Assembly: GCF_001425485.1 (NCBI RefSeq)
Contig: NZ_LMQW01000012.1
Location: 294,100 to 358,099 of the forward strand
Reading direction: 5' to 3'
Origin: Aureimonas sp. Leaf427
GTDB taxonomy: Bacteria > Pseudomonadota > Alphaproteobacteria > Rhizobiales > Rhizobiaceae
DNA length: 64,000 nucleotides
Shown: positions 63,407 to 64,000 of the stretch, piece by piece
Position numbering within the stretch: position 1 is the first letter of the stretch
How the letters are laid out: each line of letters begins with the position of its first letter
The notes under the pieces: generated by a model
What the model saw: only the letters and a program-made list of their open reading frames with translations
Databases searched by the model: none
Told to the model about the DNA's origin: nothing
Made by a program: the position numbers and the translations under genes

Positions 63407-64000
63407 ATGATCGACGAGGCGCCTCCGGCCTTCGACATCCGCGTCTGGGGCGCGCGGGGCACGCTGCCCGGCTGCGGCAACGGACAGGTGGCCTACGGCA
63501 CCGAAACCTGCTGCGTGGAAATGCGCGTCGGCGGGCGCCGGCTCATCTTCGACGCCGGCACGGGCCTCGTGCCGCTCGGCCGCTCCATGGCGACGCTCGG
63601 CGAGCTGGAGGCCGATCTCTTCTTCAGCCACGTCCATTACGATCACATCATGGGCCTGCCCTTCTTCCTGCCGCTCTACAGGCCGGGCGCCCGCGTCTCG
63701 ATCTCCGCCGGCCACATGCTGGACGGGCGCTCCTGCATGGAGACGATCGAGGACTTCATGCGCGCGCCCTTCCTGCCGATCACGCCGAAGATCTTCGCCG
63801 CCGAGGTCGACTATCGCAGCTTCTCCCCCGGCGACGTGCTCGCACCCGGCGCGGGCGTCACGGTGAAGACGGGGCGGCTCAACCATCCGAACGGCGCCGT
63901 CGGCTACCGCGTCGAACATGCCGGCCGGGCGGTGGCCTATGTCACCGACACCGAGCATGTCGAGGGCCGGACGGACGAGACGGTTCTCGGCCTCATCGAG
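63407..64000 (+). CDS. MBL-fold metallo-hydrolase (partial), possible cyclic-nucleotide phosphodiesterase
   Basis: Metallo-beta-lactamase-fold hydrolase; 198 residues are inside the window and the gene continues off the right edge. The metal-binding motif SHVHYDH (His75, His77, Asp79, His80) is present, as are the RVWGARGTLPGCG start, the LIFDAGTG block, a further His in GRLNHPNGAVGYR, and VTDTEH. This subgroup (PhnP/3',5'-cyclic-nucleotide phosphodiesterase-like) hydrolyses phosphodiesters. Next to a cNMP sensor, cNMP turnover is an attractive but untested inference. The start ATG at 63407 is the first suitable one. Confidence 0.85.
   Translation, partial: MIDEAPPAFDIRVWGARGTLPGCGNGQVAYGTETCCVEMRVGGRRLIFDAGTGLVPLGRSMATLGELEADLFFSHVHYDHIMGLPFFLPLYRPGARVSISAGHMLDGRSCMETIEDFMRAPFLPITPKIFAAEVDYRSFSPGDVLAPGAGVTVKTGRLNHPNGAVGYRVEHAGRAVAYVTDTEHVEGRTDETVLGLIE

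Noticed and set aside
1-64000. CRISPR arrays, tRNA or rRNA genes, insertion sequences and prophage genes.
   Set aside because: On reading the whole window I found no regularly spaced repeats, no tRNA-like arm signatures in the gaps, and no transposase or phage proteins. This was a visual check, not a model search.

Overview
The window is a high-GC chromosomal segment of an alphaproteobacterium, almost certainly in the Hyphomicrobiales (Rhizobiales). The markers are a fused-type TrpE(G) behind a rhizobial trpL attenuator, a complete PhyR-NepR-EcfG general stress locus, the infC-rpmI-rplT / pheS-pheT and infA-maf-yacG gene orders, a ChoXWV choline transporter, and the short palindromic intergenic repeats seen in rhizobia. 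Aurantimonadaceae (Aureimonas, Aurantimonas and relatives) is my guess from overall look and is not proven. I saw no rRNA, tRNA, insertion sequence, prophage or CRISPR array.

Layout. 1-0.8 kb: 5' end of trpE(G) with leader peptide and attenuator. 0.9-9.0 kb: a GST, the periplasmic glucan protein OpgD, an RmlD-like reductase, a chemotaxis receptor, formate-tetrahydrofolate ligase (fhs). 9.0-14.7 kb: an HxlR regulator facing a VOC/DUF1428 pair, then putA divergent from its Lrp-type regulator. 14.8-19.5 kb: choXWV, PaiB-like and AraC-like regulators. 19.4-25.4 kb: dppABCDF dipeptide transporter with an unrelated ORF inserted between dppC and dppD. 25.5-27.2 kb: Mrp and a lipoprotein. 27.2-33.2 kb: general stress response island. 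33.2-39.0 kb: gpmA, dapB, an MsbA-like ABC exporter, glk, mepA. 39.2-47.9 kb: pheT, a glycosyltransferase, pheS, a Rieske oxygenase, rplT, rpmI, infC, an alpha/beta hydrolase. 48.2-52.5 kb: a transglutaminase-like protease, yacG, maf, infA, murA. 52.9-59.4 kb: VOC protein, anti-sigma/ECF sigma pair, guanidine-II riboswitch with a Gdx/SugE exporter, betB, DUF427, a duplicated DUF1236 protein, an Rdx protein, msrA. 59.8-64 kb: a 944-aa ABC-fold membrane protein whose nucleotide-binding site is destroyed, followed by a stand-alone cyclic-nucleotide-binding protein and a metallo-beta-lactamase-fold hydrolase cut by the window end.

How the parts work together. The stress island holds an HWE kinase, PhyR, NepR and EcfG plus several small envelope proteins. 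Eight matches to the EcfG promoter pattern (GGAAC, then TT 18 nt later) sit in front of these genes and a ninth (19-nt spacing) precedes the DUF1236 gene, so the locus looks like a regulator surrounded by its own regulon. Osmoprotection is served by ChoXWV and BetB, with the choline oxidising step not in the window. Translation genes occupy the middle third. Cis-regulatory RNAs are prominent: the trp attenuator, the guanidine-II riboswitch, an ATT start on infC and a perfect 20-bp hairpin between dppA and dppB.

The least explained part is the right end, where a pseudo-ATPase ABC membrane protein, a cNMP sensor and a probable phosphodiesterase-type MBL enzyme suggest a second-messenger-controlled membrane system.
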